This document shows positions 32,566-41,698 of a DNA stretch of 64,000 bases, one piece after another. This DNA comes from Afipia carboxidovorans OM5 (lineage in GTDB: Bacteria > Pseudomonadota > Alphaproteobacteria > Rhizobiales > Xanthobacteraceae), in contig NC_015684.1 of assembly GCF_000218565.1 (NCBI RefSeq), forward strand, positions 2,604,001 through 2,668,000, in the 5' to 3' direction. The notes beneath the pieces were generated by a model, which worked only from the letters and a program-made list of their open reading frames with translations, was not told where the DNA came from and made no database searches. Made by a program: the position numbers and the translations under genes. Each line of letters starts with the position of its first letter. Position 1 is the first letter of the stretch.

Positions 32566-32787
32566 TCAGTCTTCCTGATCGGCGAGATCGTCCTCGAGGA
32601 TCGCCATCTGGAATTGATAGGAACGGTCATCGTCCTCATCGTCGACGAACAGCACGCCGATGAACTCCTCGCCGATATAGACCTCGGCGGAATCGTCCTT
32701 CTTCGGGCGCGGCACGACGCGGATCTTCGAGTTGCCGAACGTGCGCTTGAGGTAAGCGTCGAGCTTTCTGACTTCGGTAACGTCCAC
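32566..32787 (-). CDS. DUF3126 protein
   Basis: A 73-residue protein of the DUF3126 family found almost only in alphaproteobacteria: MDVTEVRKLDAYLKRTFGN, IRVVPRPKKDDSAEVYIGEE and FIGVLFVDDEDDDRSYQFQM. Acidic C-terminus. It often lies beside cysE, as here. Function is unknown. Confidence 0.9.
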   Translation of the reverse strand: MDVTEVRKLDAYLKRTFGNSKIRVVPRPKKDDSAEVYIGEEFIGVLFVDDEDDDRSYQFQMAILEDDLADQED

Positions 32788-32902
32788 GGCAATCTCCAGT
32801 GAGGGCGACGGCGCCCCTCTTACGCGCGGCCAAGCTTAGCGCCGGGCCTCATGCACGCCAATAGCGCAACGTGCGTCATGAACCAAGTGCAGAGAATGTC
32901 TT

Positions 32903-33727
32903 TTACAAGCCGAGCGCGGTAAGCATCTGGTCCATGGTGCGCGACGGCTCGGAGCAACCGGCCGTTCCCACCACACGCGCCGGCACACCCGCCACCGTGA
33001 CGTTGTTCGGCACCGGCTTCACCACGACCGAACCGGCCGCGATGCGCGCGCAATGCCCGACCTCGATATTGCCGAGGATCTTCGCGCCCGCGCCGATCAT
33101 CACGCCGCGGCGGATTTTCGGATGGCGATCCTCGTTCTCCTTGCCCGTGCCACCGAGCGTGACATCGTGCAGGATCGAAACGTCGTCTTCGATCACCGCC
33201 GTCTCGCCGACGACGAAGCCAGTTGCATGATCGAGGAAGATGCCGCGGCCGATCCGCGCCGCCGGATTGATGTCGGTCTGAAACACCGACGACGACTGGC
33301 TCTGAATGTAGAAAGCGAAATCCTTGCGGCCCTGCTTGTGCAGCCAATGCGCAAGACGGTGCGCTTGAATGGCATGGAAGCCCTTGAAGTACAGCAGCGG
33401 GTCCATGAAGCGCGAGGTCGCCGGATCACGGTCGTAAACAGCTACGAGATCGGCGCGGAAGACGTTGCCGAGATCGGGATCGTCGCGCAGTGCATCCTGA
33501 TACGCCTGACGGATCAAGCCTGCCGACAGCGCCGCATGATCGAGCCGCTCGGCAATGCGATGCACGATCGCATCTTCGAGCGTGTCATGATGAAGGACGC
33601 TCGAATAAAGGAAGGTCGCAAGCTCGGGCTCGTGCCGGGCTGCTTCTTCTGCCTCCTCGCGAATCCGGCTCCAGACCGGATCGACCCGCGAGAGGGCTGC
33701 TTTTGCATCGACGTGGACTTTAGCCAT
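32903..33727 (-). CDS. cysE: Serine O-acetyltransferase
   Basis: Makes O-acetylserine from serine and acetyl-CoA, the first step of cysteine synthesis. The 274-residue protein has the helical N-terminal domain (DPVWSRIREEAEEAA, ILHHDTLEDAI-like SSVLHHDTLEDAI) and the hexapeptide-repeat C-terminal domain with LDHATGFVVGETAVIEDDVS, HDVTLGGTGKENEDRHPK and GHCARIAAGSVV. Length and motifs match CysE. It lies 115 bases upstream of the DUF3126 gene. Confidence 0.95.
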   Translation of the reverse strand: MAKVHVDAKAALSRVDPVWSRIREEAEEAARHEPELATFLYSSVLHHDTLEDAIVHRIAERLDHAALSAGLIRQAYQDALRDDPDLGNVFRADLVAVYDRDPATSRFMDPLLYFKGFHAIQAHRLAHWLHKQGRKDFAFYIQSQSSSVFQTDINPAARIGRGIFLDHATGFVVGETAVIEDDVSILHDVTLGGTGKENEDRHPKIRRGVMIGAGAKILGNIEVGHCARIAAGSVVVKPVPNNVTVAGVPARVVGTAGCSEPSRTMDQMLTALGL

Positions 33728-33833
33728 AGGTTTCTTCCGGGTGTTGTGCCCGCCTGCGGGAGGCGCAGTTTACCACATAATGGCCGATGGCAACGCTACA
33801 ATGCCACCGTCCGGCCCATACGGATAATAAACC

Positions 33834-34586
33834 TCAATCATGACGGGCAAGGAAGGCGAGCACGCCCTCCTTGTAAACCCGGTCTCCGACCGCCCGCATG
33901 TGGTCGCGGCCCGGAATGTCGAGCATTTCCGCACCCCGCATCACCTCATGCAGCCGCTGCGGCGAACCCGACACATCATCATTGGTGCCGACCGCGATCA
34001 GCGCCGGTGTCTTGATCGAAGCAACCTGCTCCGGCGTCAGCCATTGGCGCGAGCCGCGCAGACAGGCCACAAGCGCGCGGCGGTCCGAGCGGGTCTGCTC
34101 TGCGAATGCGCGAAACATGCGGCCCATCGGATCGGTGACGTCTTCAAGCGACGGCGCCTCGAGCGCCACCGCAACATCCTCGCCGGGCCCACCGCCTTCG
34201 ATCAATCCATAACCGAGGCCGCCGATGATGAGCGTGCGCAACCGCTCCGGATGATGCAGCGCGAGTACAGAGGCAATGCGCGAGCCGAGCGAATAACCCA
34301 TGATGTCGGCGTGCGGAATATCGAGATGATCCATCAGCGCGCGCACGTCGCTCGCCATGATCTCCAGCGAATATTGCGCACGATCATAAAGCTTGCTGGA
34401 CGCACCATGGCCGCGATTGTCGAGCGCGACGACGCGGCGGCCTGCCTTGGTCAGCGCCGAGACCCAACCCGGATAAACCCAGTTGACACCCGCAGACGAA
34501 CCGAAGCCGTGGACAAGGAAAATCGGATTGCCCTCGCCTTCATCGATATAGGCAATCTCGACGGGGCCGTTGTGAAAACTCGGCAT
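33834..34586 (-). CDS. Alpha/beta-hydrolase
   Basis: A 250-residue soluble hydrolase. The nucleophile elbow is MGYSLGSRIA (Ser about 97), the acid is expected in VGTNDDVSG and the His in PGRDHMRAVGD. The oxyanion HGFG motif is VHGFGSSAGVNW. Substrate is not evident. Stands between cysE and an unrelated membrane protein gene. Confidence 0.82.
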   Translation of the reverse strand: MPSFHNGPVEIAYIDEGEGNPIFLVHGFGSSAGVNWVYPGWVSALTKAGRRVVALDNRGHGASSKLYDRAQYSLEIMASDVRALMDHLDIPHADIMGYSLGSRIASVLALHHPERLRTLIIGGLGYGLIEGGGPGEDVAVALEAPSLEDVTDPMGRMFRAFAEQTRSDRRALVACLRGSRQWLTPEQVASIKTPALIAVGTNDDVSGSPQRLHEVMRGAEMLDIPGRDHMRAVGDRVYKEGVLAFLARHD

Positions 34587-34670
34587 GGCACTTCCAGTGT
34601 AGGTAAAAACAAGACGGCGGCCGTTCTAACCGCGTCGGTAGGGCTTTGCCAGTGCTTGACGCCCGGCAAT

Positions 34671-35807
34671 TTATGCAGATGAGGCTTGCGTTGCGAGGAA
34701 GAGGCGCCGGGCTTTCACGCGCTTGCGGCGATGAAGCCAGGCGAGCGTCAGTCTTTCCGTCGTCGATTTGATCGAAGCGAGCGTGCCGATCAGTGCAATC
34801 AGCGCGGCGAATACCCACCATGCAAGATTGAATGCGCCGCTCGCGAGCAACAGCGCACCGCGCCCGAGAAGCTTGAGCGTCGCGCGGGTTTCCTTGCCCT
34901 TGGCTTCCGCAAGTCGCGCCGCGCGCGCAACATCCTTCGGACCATCGGCAATGCGTAGCACATCGAGCGTGCCCTTCGCGCCGATCTTGGCGTTGACGCG
35001 ACCGGTGTCCTTGGCAAGGCGAACAAGCACGCCCGCCTTCTCCGCCTTGAACGCGGCCTTGATGAGATGCGCGCTCTGTGCCGGGCGCGTCAGCGAGACG
35101 TTCTGAACAGCATGCGTGAGAGCGGGCGTATCGATCATGTTGCGCGCGGCGCGGCCCGTCCATGCCGTGAGACCCGCGCCGAGGCGGCCGGTCTTGCGTG
35201 CATCCTTCACGAGGGTAAGCCCGGCGCGCAAAGGTGCGACGCCCGCGGCCGATACATAAGTCGCGGCCGTCACCACGATGCCGGTCGCCGCAAGACCGAG
35301 GATCAGCCTGTCGGCCTCCTCGCCCATCACAAGCCGCTTGCCCTCGCGCAACACATCGCGCACGTCGCCGAACACGAACAGATCGCCCACGAGCGTACCC
35401 GACAGGCTCGCCGCATCGTCACCCTCGCCGGTGACAAGTCCGCGCGCAAACCGCCCGGCGACCGCAGAGGCTCCATCATGCGCGGCCACCGCCGCGCGAA
35501 CCTCATCCGTCAGTTGCTCCGGGAGAGCAATGCCCTTCGCAGCCGCGACAGCCACGAAGCTCTCCGCAAGCTCGGGATCGCCCGCTTCCAGCGCCTGGCG
35601 AATATGTCCGTCGATCACGGACGCGCGCGTCTCACCTACCGGGAGAGCCTGCTCCAGCCGGACATCCGACAATCGCGCAGGGTCGTCCTGCGCCATGAGA
35701 ATGGCGAGGGAGGTCTCGGCGCGCGGAAACAGCAGCGCCAGGGCCGTCACACAGACGGCCAGAGCGCCAACGCATCCAATCGCAAGGCCGGTTTTATTGG
35801 TTTGCAT
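34671..35807 (-). CDS. Uncharacterised membrane protein, 378 aa
   Basis: One N-terminal hydrophobic segment (TGLAIGCVGALAVCVTALAL), two or three further ones around residues 160-200 and 330-355, and an Ala/Arg-rich, mostly helical middle part. The first hundred residues after the anchor (RASVIDGHIRQALEAGDPEL) resemble a short helical repeat. No catalytic motif was found. ATG 35807 is preferred. Confidence 0.7.
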   Translation of the reverse strand: MQTNKTGLAIGCVGALAVCVTALALLFPRAETSLAILMAQDDPARLSDVRLEQALPVGETRASVIDGHIRQALEAGDPELAESFVAVAAAKGIALPEQLTDEVRAAVAAHDGASAVAGRFARGLVTGEGDDAASLSGTLVGDLFVFGDVRDVLREGKRLVMGEEADRLILGLAATGIVVTAATYVSAAGVAPLRAGLTLVKDARKTGRLGAGLTAWTGRAARNMIDTPALTHAVQNVSLTRPAQSAHLIKAAFKAEKAGVLVRLAKDTGRVNAKIGAKGTLDVLRIADGPKDVARAARLAEAKGKETRATLKLLGRGALLLASGAFNLAWWVFAALIALIGTLASIKSTTERLTLAWLHRRKRVKARRLFLATQASSA

Positions 35808-36148
35808 GCACAAGCCAAAGGTCATGCGTATTGATGTGGCAATTCTGCGGCGGGTTCACCAGAGCTCCCCCTTCAGACGTGCGTCGAAAGCAGTCCCTCC
35901 GAAAGGAGGGCTTTCCGCAACCCTGGAGAGCGTATGGAATCCTGATCGAACAATTTACTCCGCCCTCGTGATTTCTGTTGTGAATCCGACGGGACCCGTG
36001 CTGACCCATCTGGTATTGCGCGTATCATAGGGGTAAGAGGTTCCCGCCCTCGCGGGTGACTACGCACTCATCGACAATCTGGACGCTCTGCTTCACCAAG
36101 CGCTTCGACGACCCGGAAAGTTCCAAGGCAATCCCAAGGTTAAATCCA
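35808..36148. other. Intergenic region with hairpin
   Basis: A 341-base gap. It holds a hairpin at 35886-35915: GAAAG and CTTTC as an outer pair and CCCTCC-GAAA-GGAGGG as an inner 6-bp stem. A second small stem, CCCGCCCTCGCGGG, lies near 36042. A small RNA is possible but nothing known was recognised. It holds no gene that can be supported. Confidence 0.45.
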
Positions 36149-36394
36149 ATGGCCGACCACATCGTTCCTCACTTCCACAATGGCCCGGGTGTCAGCGTCA
36201 TCGAAATCGGATCGCGCGAGTTCATGTGCATCGGCGCGAACCCGCCGTTCGATCACCCGCACGTCTTCCTCGATCTCGGCAATGACGACGAGATCATCTG
36301 CCCGTACTGCTCGACGCTGTATCGCTTCGCACCGGATCTCGCGGCCGGTGAAGCGCGGCCGCCGCAGTGCGTGGTGGAAGACAAGGTTCTCTGA
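36149..36394 (+). CDS. Zinc-finger domain protein (CHCC type)
   Basis: An 81-residue protein of the zf-CHCC family, related to the NDUFS6 subunit of complex I. The motif EFMCIGANPPFDHPHVFLDL followed by EIICPYCSTLYRF supplies the C-H-C-C zinc ligands. The gene is followed five bases later by the FAD monooxygenase gene. Confidence 0.85.
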   Translation: MADHIVPHFHNGPGVSVIEIGSREFMCIGANPPFDHPHVFLDLGNDDEIICPYCSTLYRFAPDLAAGEARPPQCVVEDKVL

Positions 36395-36399
36395 GCGGC

Positions 36400-37584
36400 G
36401 TGGAGCCCGCCCGCACGCTTGCCATCGCGGGGGCTGGCATCGGGGGCCTCACCGCCGCGCTCACGTTGAACCGCATCGGCTATCGCGTCATCATTCTTGA
36501 ACGCGAAACCGAACTCACCGAAGCAGGCGCCGGCCTTCAACTCTCTCCCAATGCAAGCCGTGTCCTGATCGATCTTGGGCTCGAGCAAAGCCTTGCCTCC
36601 ACCGCAATCACACCGGAAGCCATCCGCGTCATCAACGCGCGCAGTGGTCGTGACATTGCGCGCCTGCCGCTCGGCGAGCGCGTCTCCACCCGCTTCCGTG
36701 CGCCCTACTGGCTGATCCACCGCGCCGCCCTGCAGGCGACGCTCGCCGCGAAAGTGCGCGCAACGCCCGGCATCGAACTACGGCTCGGCTGGCGCTTCGA
36801 CGAAGTAACGGATGAGGCAAGCGGCGTCACCGTCATCCAGCGGCGCGGGATGTCGTACCGGGCAGAGCGTGTGCAGGCACTGATCGGCGCCGACGGTGTC
36901 TGGTCCGCCGTGCGCCAGCAGGTATTCCCCGAGGCTGGCCCGCGGTTCAGTCGCCGCATCGCATGGCGCGGCATGATCGATGCGGCGCATGCGCCCCGCT
37001 TCTTTGAAAAGCGCAACGTGCATCTGTGGATGGGGCCGAACGCGCATCTCGTGGCCTATCCGGTCGTCGGCAGCGGCAGCATCAATCTCGTCGCCATCGT
37101 CACCGGCGAATGGAACAAGCCGGGCTGGAGCGAGCCCGGCCACGCCGCCGAACTTGCCCGACACTTCACAAAACCCTGGGACGATTTCGCGCGCGCGCTC
37201 ATCAACGCGACGCCGAGCTGGCGCAAATGGGCGCTGTTCGAGGTCCCGAACCCGGTTTTCGCCAAAGGCGCTGTTGCGATGCTCGGCGACGCTGCCCATG
37301 CGATGTTGCCGTTCGCGGCACAGGGCGCGGCGATGGCAATCGAGGACGCAGCCGTGCTCGCACGCAGCATCGAGACGCATCCCGACGATCTCACAGCCGC
37401 CTTCCGCCATTACGAGACGGCGCGCCGTGCGCGTGTCTCAAGAGTGCAGCGCCTGTCGCGCCAGAACGGGCAGATCTACCACCTCAAGGGTGTCGCCAGC
37501 ACCGCGCGCGACCAGACCATGCGGCTGCTCGGCGGCAAGCGCCTGCTCGCCCGGCAGAACTGGATTTACGGCTGGCGCCCCTGA
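36400..37584 (+). CDS. FAD-dependent monooxygenase (salicylate hydroxylase-like)
   Basis: A 394-residue flavoprotein hydroxylase. The dinucleotide motif is AIAGAGIGGLTAALTLNRIG near the start, the second FAD motif VAMLGDAAHAMLPFAAQGA is at about residue 285, and the DG motif LIGADGVWSAVR is at about 160. These are typical of class A aromatic hydroxylases and ubiquinone-ring hydroxylases. The start is probably GTG 36400, after GAGCGG. An upstream GTG at 36367 would overlap the zinc-finger gene. Substrate unknown. Confidence 0.85.
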   Translation: MEPARTLAIAGAGIGGLTAALTLNRIGYRVIILERETELTEAGAGLQLSPNASRVLIDLGLEQSLASTAITPEAIRVINARSGRDIARLPLGERVSTRFRAPYWLIHRAALQATLAAKVRATPGIELRLGWRFDEVTDEASGVTVIQRRGMSYRAERVQALIGADGVWSAVRQQVFPEAGPRFSRRIAWRGMIDAAHAPRFFEKRNVHLWMGPNAHLVAYPVVGSGSINLVAIVTGEWNKPGWSEPGHAAELARHFTKPWDDFARALINATPSWRKWALFEVPNPVFAKGAVAMLGDAAHAMLPFAAQGAAMAIEDAAVLARSIETHPDDLTAAFRHYETARRARVSRVQRLSRQNGQIYHLKGVASTARDQTMRLLGGKRLLARQNWIYGWRP

Positions 37585-37588
37585 GGCA

Positions 37589-37969
37589 TCAGCGTTTCGG
37601 ATGGGATTTGCGTCTGTCCGGATGCGTGGGCGTGGCCGGCTTTTCGATCGGCACCGGGCCGCAGTTCAGCTTCTGCCGGTTCTCGTCGATCTGTTCGAGT
37701 TGACCGCGCGCGGTGACGAACTCGCTCTGGTAGGCAAGCCCCGACATCAGCGACCCCGCAAAGCCGGTCTCGGCCTTCGCCATCAACCCCTGCAACTCGG
37801 CAACGCGCTGGGCGACAGCCTTGCGCGCGGTGTTCAACTGCTCGCAGTTGTAGAGCGCGTAATGCGCGGGATCGACAAAGAAGCTCGCCGCCTGCGCGGC
37901 AGCGGGCGCGCCACACACGAGGATGGCAGCAAGAAAGAGAGACGTCCGATCGCGCATGCGTTCAATCAT
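37589..37969 (-). CDS. Small secreted protein, uncharacterised
   Basis: A 126-residue protein with a signal peptide (TSLFLAAILVCGAPAAAQA). The mature part has two cysteines (LYNCEQLN and LNCGPVP), a helical middle with QRVAELQGLMAKAETG, and a basic Pro-rich tail. ATG 37969 is chosen because it gives the signal peptide directly at the N-terminus. Function is unknown. Confidence 0.7.
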   Translation of the reverse strand: MIERMRDRTSLFLAAILVCGAPAAAQAASFFVDPAHYALYNCEQLNTARKAVAQRVAELQGLMAKAETGFAGSLMSGLAYQSEFVTARGQLEQIDENRQKLNCGPVPIEKPATPTHPDRRKSHPKR

Positions 37970-38031
37970 CCGAAGCAAATGAGGATGGCACCCTAGAGCA
38001 TTATCGTGTCCGATGGAATCCATCGGGCGTC

Positions 38032-38625
38032 CTATCGCAACGCCAGCCGGGCCGTCAGCGTGTGCTTCACCTCTGGCCATTCGCTATCGATGATGCTGAA
38101 CATCACGGTGTTGCGCACCCGCCCGTCAGGCATGATGCGCTCATTGCGCAGGATGCCCTCCTCCTTCGCGCCGAGCCGCGCAATCGCCGCGCGCGATTTC
38201 GCATTGAGCTCGTCGGTCTCCAGTTGCACACGGACACAGGCGAGCGTCTCGAAGGCATAGGTCAGCATCAGAAGCTTCATCTCTGTGTTGACCACCGTTC
38301 GTTGATGCGACGCCGATATCCAGGTGTGACCGATCTCCACCTGCCGGTTCTTGTGATCCAGCCTCCAGAACCGCGTCGAGCCGATCGGCTTGCCGCTCGC
38401 GCGATGCTCGATGACATAAGGAATGACCGAGCCGCTGCGCCAGCCGTCGAGCGCGGGGGCCATATAATCCGCAACAGTCGCAGCCGAGGGCACCGTCGTG
38501 ACCTTGAGCGTCCACAACTCGCCGTCGGATGCCGCCTGCACCAGCGCGTCCGCGTCGTCTTCGCGCATCAGGCGGAGCCGGACGTGAGCGCCGACAAGAT
38601 CGGGAGCGGGTGCTGGCGTCGTCAT
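38032..38625 (-). CDS. GNAT acetyltransferase, RimJ/RimL type
   Basis: A 197-residue acetyltransferase. Family marks are VRLRLMREDDADALVQAASD, KPIGSTRFWRLDHKNRQVEI, and LETDELNAKSRAAIARLGAK, which is the acetyl-CoA-binding and C-terminal beta part. Substrate is unknown. It starts 11 bases before the GT25 gene stop at 38636. Confidence 0.85.
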   Translation of the reverse strand: MTTPAPAPDLVGAHVRLRLMREDDADALVQAASDGELWTLKVTTVPSAATVADYMAPALDGWRSGSVIPYVIEHRASGKPIGSTRFWRLDHKNRQVEIGHTWISASHQRTVVNTEMKLLMLTYAFETLACVRVQLETDELNAKSRAAIARLGAKEEGILRNERIMPDGRVRNTVMFSIIDSEWPEVKHTLTARLALR

Positions 38626-38635
38626 GATTCAATCC

Positions 38636-39406
38636 TCAGGATTCGTCGAAACCGATCGCGGTGCGGCGGCGGCCACGCAAGCGGTGCCCAAGCTTGCGCA
38701 ACTCCTCGGCATAGCGGCGGCCCTGACGCGCAAGCTCGCCCCGGCGCTTGAAGTCGCTGCGCCCGACCGCGCTGCCGGCCTCCTCCAGTGCAGGACCCTT
38801 CTTCTGCACGGCGAGCGCGGGAAACATCTGATAGGTCGCAAGACGCGACGCCTTGCCCAGCGCATAATCGAAAATGATCAGATCGAGCGGCAGACTGATG
38901 CGCTCCGTCATCGCAAGCAGCCGCTTCGCACCCGTTCGCGACACGATATAGGCGCCCGCGCGATAATGCGTACTGCGTACCCGCCCGAGCCGAAAGCCCT
39001 GCCCGACCTCGCGCGGCGGCACGTCGATCCAGACGCGGTTGAAGCTTTCCTCGATCTTGACGATATCCGCATCCACCGGAATCCACGCTGTATCCGACAG
39101 AAATGCAGGCAGCCGCGGCGAGAACAGCATGTCGTCCTCGAACACACAGCCATGGCTCGCCGCCCCATCAGCGATCATCTGCCAGCACTTGCGGTGGCTG
39201 AGAGCGCAGGCGACCTCGTTGGGCTTGAGCGGCAGCCACGCCGGATGAGGCGCGCGCACGGTGTCGAGCTCCGCAGCGGTCATCGCCTTTCCATCGACCG
39301 CATCGACACGCGTGAATGCAATCCCGAGCGCGCGGAAACGCGCCTGCATCTCGGCAAGCCGCTCCGGATCACGCGCGAGATTGATGAGATAGGGCGGGAT
39401 GGTCAT
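38636..39406 (-). CDS. Glycosyltransferase family 25 protein
   Basis: A 256-residue GT25 enzyme of the lipooligosaccharide galactosyltransferase type. YLINLARDPERLAEMQARF at the N-terminus, FTRVDAVDGK, EVACALSHRKCWQMIAD and the acidic VFEDDML motif are characteristic. It should add a sugar to surface glycan. ATG 39406 lies just 14 bases from the tRNA-Leu gene. Confidence 0.88.
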   Translation of the reverse strand: MTIPPYLINLARDPERLAEMQARFRALGIAFTRVDAVDGKAMTAAELDTVRAPHPAWLPLKPNEVACALSHRKCWQMIADGAASHGCVFEDDMLFSPRLPAFLSDTAWIPVDADIVKIEESFNRVWIDVPPREVGQGFRLGRVRSTHYRAGAYIVSRTGAKRLLAMTERISLPLDLIIFDYALGKASRLATYQMFPALAVQKKGPALEEAGSAVGRSDFKRRGELARQGRRYAEELRKLGHRLRGRRRTAIGFDES

Positions 39407-39428
39407 GAAGGCCGGCGAGTCCAAGAGG

Positions 39429-39515
39429 TGGTGCGGACGGCGGGGATCGAACCCGCACGACGTTGCCATCGAGGGATTTTAAGTCCCTTGCGTCTACCAA
39501 TTCCGCCACGTCCGC
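39429..39515 (-). tRNA. tRNA-Leu (anticodon UAA)
   Basis: On the minus strand GCGGACG (39515-39509) pairs with CGTCCGC (39439-39433) as the acceptor stem, with discriminator A and an encoded CCA (39431-39429). The anticodon stem GGGAC/.. holds the loop CTTAAAA with anticodon TAA. A long variable arm (CGATGGCAACGTCG) and the GGTTCGATCCC T-arm fit a class II leucine tRNA. No integrase is near it. Confidence 0.96.
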
Positions 39516-39652
39516 ACGTCGCGCCTTGTAGCACCCGCTCCCCCCAAAGGAAAAGCGATGCGGAGCGCCGAAATCCGCAACGAAGGGACGAACGTCCGGC
39601 CGCTGCCGGGGCGACCGAGGCAAACCCATGCCCCGATCCGCCGCAGACTGGC

Positions 39653-40711
39653 CTAAGCCGCCTCTTTCAGGGAAGCCATGTCGATAACGAAGCGATATTT
39701 CACGTCGTTCTTCACCAGCCGCTCATAGGCCTGGTTGACGTCCTGCATCTTCACCATCTCGATATCGCTGACGATGTCGTGGCGCGCGCAGAAATCGATC
39801 ATCTCCTGCGTCTCGGCCATGCCGCCGATCGCCGAGCCGGAGAGATTCTTGCGGCCGAGGATGACGCTCGCGCCAGCCACCGGCGGCACAAGTTCGGTCA
39901 GCGCGCCGACCAGCACCATGGTGCGGTCGAGCTTCAGCAGACTCATATACGGATTGACGTCATGGCCGACCGGAATGGTGTCGAGCAGGAAGTCGAACGT
40001 CCCGGCATGAGCGGCCATCGCCTCCGCATCGCGCGAGACCAGCACTTCGTCGGCGCCGAGACGCCGCGCATCCTTGCCCTTCTCCGGCGAGGTCGTGACC
40101 ATCACCACGCGTGCGCCGAACGCCTTGGCGAATTTCACGCCCATGTGCCCGAGCCCGCCAAGGCCGATGATGCCGACCTTCTGCCCCGGCCCGACGCGCC
40201 AGTGGCGCAACGGCGAATAGGTGGTGATGCCCGCGCACAGCAGCGGCGCCACCGCCTTGAGGTCGAGCGTGTCGGGAATCTTCACGACGAAGCGCTGTTC
40301 GACGACGATCTGCTCCGAATAGCCGCCGAAGGTCAGCGCATCGCTGCCCCGCTCGCGGGCATTGTAAGTCAGCGTCGCGCCATGCTCACAATACTGCTCG
40401 AGCCCCTCGTCGCAGGCGAAGCAGCGGCGGCAGGAATCCACCATGCAGCCGACACCGGCAAAGTCGCCGGCCTTCAGCTTCGTCACATTGGCGCCGACGC
40501 GCACCACGCGGCCGACGATCTCGTGGCCCGGCACCATCGGATAGAGCGAATTCGCCCAATCATTACGCGCCTGATGCAGATCGGAATGGCAGATGCCGCA
40601 ATAGAGAATTTCGATCTGGACATCGCCCGGCCCGACATCACGGCGTTCGAACGAAAACGGGACCAGCGGCGATTTGGAATCATGAACTGCGTAACCGCGC
40701 ACCTTCAGCAT
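39653..40711 (-). CDS. Zinc-dependent alcohol dehydrogenase (NADP type, YahK/CAD-like)
   Basis: A 352-residue medium-chain dehydrogenase. Catalytic zinc ligands are in YCGICHSDLH and GHEIVG. The four structural zinc cysteines are in the CMVDSCRRCFACDEGLEQYC stretch. The coenzyme motif is IIGLGGLGHMGVKFAKAFGA. It belongs to the cinnamyl-alcohol dehydrogenase/YahK group that reduces aldehydes with NADPH. ATG 40711 follows GGGAAG. Confidence 0.93.
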   Translation of the reverse strand: MLKVRGYAVHDSKSPLVPFSFERRDVGPGDVQIEILYCGICHSDLHQARNDWANSLYPMVPGHEIVGRVVRVGANVTKLKAGDFAGVGCMVDSCRRCFACDEGLEQYCEHGATLTYNARERGSDALTFGGYSEQIVVEQRFVVKIPDTLDLKAVAPLLCAGITTYSPLRHWRVGPGQKVGIIGLGGLGHMGVKFAKAFGARVVMVTTSPEKGKDARRLGADEVLVSRDAEAMAAHAGTFDFLLDTIPVGHDVNPYMSLLKLDRTMVLVGALTELVPPVAGASVILGRKNLSGSAIGGMAETQEMIDFCARHDIVSDIEMVKMQDVNQAYERLVKNDVKYRFVIDMASLKEAA

Positions 40712-40985
40712 AGAACTTCCCCACAAATGAATGAACGGAACGCCTTCCGCAAAAACGCGATGCGCGCTCACGCAGCGCCCGCCAGCCGCGCCTGAGATAG
40801 GAACGCCACTTGGCATCGCCAAGAGCTACGAAAGAGCTAGCGACCAAAGAGCAACAGGGATCATCGAGCGCGCGCAGCAATGGTGACTCATCACGCCCAC
40901 TATCGATCACTCGATGCAGATAGCGCGAACGCCCTCATCCTAACCTTCCCCCACTTGCGGGGGAGGGAATGGGAGTGGGAAACGC

Positions 40986-41489
40986 CTACGCGCCGTTCTC
41001 GCGGATCGGCGGCTGAAACGACAGCCCGGTGTCCCACGGAAAGAATATCCAGGTGTCCTGTGACACTTCCGTGATGAAGGTATCGACCAGCGGCTTGCCC
41101 ATCGGTTTGGCATAGACCGCGGCGATATGTGCCTTCGGCGCCGTCTCGCGAATGATGCGCGCAGTGCGGCCGGTGTCGACGAGATCGTCGACGATCAGAA
41201 GCCCCTCGCCGTTGTCGCCGCCGAGCCGCGTCACCGTCTCCGACAGACCTTTCAGAACCCGCATCTCGGTCTGCGTGGTGTGCTCGTAGCTCGCCACGCA
41301 CAGCGTATCGATGACGCGCAGACCCAACTCACGTGCGACAATCGCCGCCGGCACCAGCCCGCCGCGCGTCACCGCCACCAGCGCACGAAACGGCCCGGCT
41401 CCGTTGAGCCGCCATGCCAGCGCGCGGGCATCGCGATGAAACTGATCCCACGACACCGGAAACGGCTTTTGCGCGGCGTTCTCACTCAT
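40986..41489 (-). CDS. gpt: Xanthine-guanine phosphoribosyltransferase
   Basis: A 167-residue purine salvage enzyme making XMP or GMP from the base and PRPP. The PRPP-binding motif LLIVDDLVDTGRTAR is at about residues 96-110. LVAVTRGGLVPAAIVARELG and WIFFPWD near the C-terminus are typical of Gpt. Single gene. Confidence 0.93.
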   Translation of the reverse strand: MSENAAQKPFPVSWDQFHRDARALAWRLNGAGPFRALVAVTRGGLVPAAIVARELGLRVIDTLCVASYEHTTQTEMRVLKGLSETVTRLGGDNGEGLLIVDDLVDTGRTARIIRETAPKAHIAAVYAKPMGKPLVDTFITEVSQDTWIFFPWDTGLSFQPPIRENGA

Positions 41490-41506
41490 CGTTCGACTCC
41501 AGACTT

Positions 41507-41668
41507 TCTTTCACCTCTCCCGTGGGAGAGGTCGGATTGTCATAAGCGCGTTGACGCGCGTTTGCGCCGCGCTATGGCAATCCGGGTGAGGGCGTACGCT
41601 CTCGCTAAATCCAGCCCCCCTCACCCCAACCCTCTCCCCACTGGGGAGAGGGAGTATATCGTGCCCGA
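41507..41668. repeat. Dispersed palindromic element pair
   Basis: Between gpt and the CinA-like gene. CCTCTCCC and GGGAGAGG near 41516-41533 form one hairpin and CCCTCTCCCCACTGGGGAGAGGG near 41630-41652 a second. Between them CGGATTG and CAATCCG, with GCGCG arms, form a longer stem. This is a repeat type common in Bradyrhizobium-like intergenic DNA, from memory. Confidence 0.6.
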
Positions 41669-41698
41669 CGGCGCTCTTATGCCTGCGTGACAAGCCGC

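Noticed and set aside
35826..36148. Known structured RNA (SRP RNA, tmRNA, 6S RNA or riboswitch)
   Set aside because: Only one or two simple hairpins are visible and none of the conserved cores of these RNAs was found.
39429..39515. tRNA-Leu as the prophage attachment site
   Set aside because: It lies 14 kb from the integrase with normal host genes between, and no partial tRNA copy is seen near the integrase.
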